This document shows positions 63,553-64,000 of a DNA stretch of 64,000 bases, one piece after another. The position numbers and the translations under genes are program-made. Origin of the DNA: CALHVX01 sp964640725 (GTDB lineage: Bacteria > Pseudomonadota > Gammaproteobacteria > Pseudomonadales > Azotimanducaceae). The notes under the pieces are model-generated. The model made no database searches. It was not told the DNA's origin and saw only the letters and a list, made by a program, of their open reading frames with translations. The stretch is taken from contig CAZXIJ010000004.1 of the NCBI GenBank assembly GCA_964640725.1, positions 1 to 64,000 of the forward strand. Reading direction: 5' to 3'. How positions within the stretch are numbered: the first letter of the stretch is position 1; each line of letters opens with the position of its first letter.

Positions 63553-64000
63553 ATGCGCTCCCCCAACCCTGCCACCGCAGCAAATCGCCGCTGGATGCCC
63601 ATGCCCATCCGGCAACTGCGAGCCATATGCATCGGGGCGGTGCTCACCCTGGCGACCAGCGCTGTCCTTGCAATGAACGGCGTTGAGTCGCCATCAGCGG
63701 CGCCCCTGTCGGCGAGCGGCGCACCAGTGCGCAATCTTCGGCTCACCCCGCAACCGCTGGGTCGCGACCACCTCGAGTCGGACGTTCGCAGCTTCCTGCA
63801 GGATCGCCAGGGGTTCCTGTGGGTGGGTACTGCGGATGGCCTGTTTCGACTCAGCGGCAGCAACGCCAAAAGCTATTTTCACGCTCGAACGGAAGTGAAC
63901 TCGCTGCGCGACAATCGCGTGGTCGATCTGGCGCTGAGCCCGGGCGGCGAGCTGCTCATCGCCACCCGCACAGGCATGCACCGATACCTGAGCGCGAGCG
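63553..64000 (+). CDS. Partial sensor protein with two-component-regulator propeller repeats
   Basis: Open from ATG 63553 to the right edge without a stop (149 codons); ATG 63595 in the same frame is an alternative start. A signal peptide (LRAICIGAVLTLATSAVLA) is followed by a short linker. Two propeller-type repeats then appear: FLQDRQGFLWVGTADGLFRL and NSLRDNRVVDLALSPGGELL followed by IATRTGMHRY. This Reg_prop pattern is the start of large periplasmic-sensing histidine kinases or diguanylate cyclases. The output domain lies outside the window. Confidence 0.75.
   Translation, partial: MRSPNPATAANRRWMPMPIRQLRAICIGAVLTLATSAVLAMNGVESPSAAPLSASGAPVRNLRLTPQPLGRDHLESDVRSFLQDRQGFLWVGTADGLFRLSGSNAKSYFHARTEVNSLRDNRVVDLALSPGGELLIATRTGMHRYLSAS

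Overview
The window is GC-rich, densely packed bacterial DNA. Gene content points to a gammaproteobacterium: AmtB, class 2 PyrD beside a DUF2835 protein, a complete Bat-type moxR operon, PepN, a GlpG-like rhomboid, CysE, NadK, oligopeptidase B and DUF6435/DUF2059/DUF952 proteins. Three runs of exactly 100 N mark scaffold gaps, so this is a draft assembly. Two of the gaps fall inside tandem repeats within genes. I see no rRNA, tRNA, IS element, phage module or CRISPR array.

Region by region. 1-3.0 kb: edge of an unknown gene, then the ammonium transporter and pyrD on the minus strand. 3.1-10.1 kb: plus-strand operon moxR, DUF58, DUF4381, two VWA proteins (the second with TPRs) and batD, with overlapping start and stop codons. 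10.1-14.6 kb: rhomboid, DUF2797 and pepN on the minus strand. 14.7-22.9 kb: an XdhC/MocA-type molybdenum cofactor pair, nadK, cysE, a DsbA-like protein, a zinc alcohol dehydrogenase, a coiled-coil protein and a PfkB-fold kinase. 23.0-25.5 kb: a possible structured RNA with its own terminator, then a bis-MGD-type molybdenum oxidoreductase. 25.5-33.9 kb: small-molecule metabolism (GFA, hydrolase, semialdehyde dehydrogenase, a peroxiredoxin-glutaredoxin fusion, HupE-like protein, MatB with a lipoprotein, a cytochrome b561-YceI fusion). 33.8-47.6 kb: TPR and secreted proteins, a class III CoA-transferase, oligopeptidase B, an aromatic aminotransferase, a methyltransferase, a SauS-like acylating aldehyde dehydrogenase, two SDRs and several small conserved proteins.

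47.6-53.4 kb is the most distinctive accessory region. It holds a vanadium-haloperoxidase-like Tat substrate with a Thr-Glu repeat ahead of its signal, a cupin, and a TetR repressor with a perfect operator palindrome. The tetR gene is followed 10 bp later by a molybdopterin enzyme closely resembling acetylene hydratase. Its equivalents of catalytic Asp13 and Cys141 are kept, but position 142 is Ala rather than Ile. A 56-residue gene too short for ordinary gene calling follows 5 bp later.

53.4-64.0 kb: a VOC fragment and a membrane fragment flank an assembly gap. Then come an MBL hydrolase, a VOC protein, a secreted subtilase with Leu-Trp C-terminal repeats, and a four-gene acyl-CoA catabolic operon (VOC, acyl-CoA dehydrogenase, APH-DUF6285 kinase-like, acyl-CoA ligase). 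A MerC-like protein and the start of a propeller-type sensor end the window. Positions were read by eye and start codons are inferred; family assignments come from recognised motifs, not from database searches.
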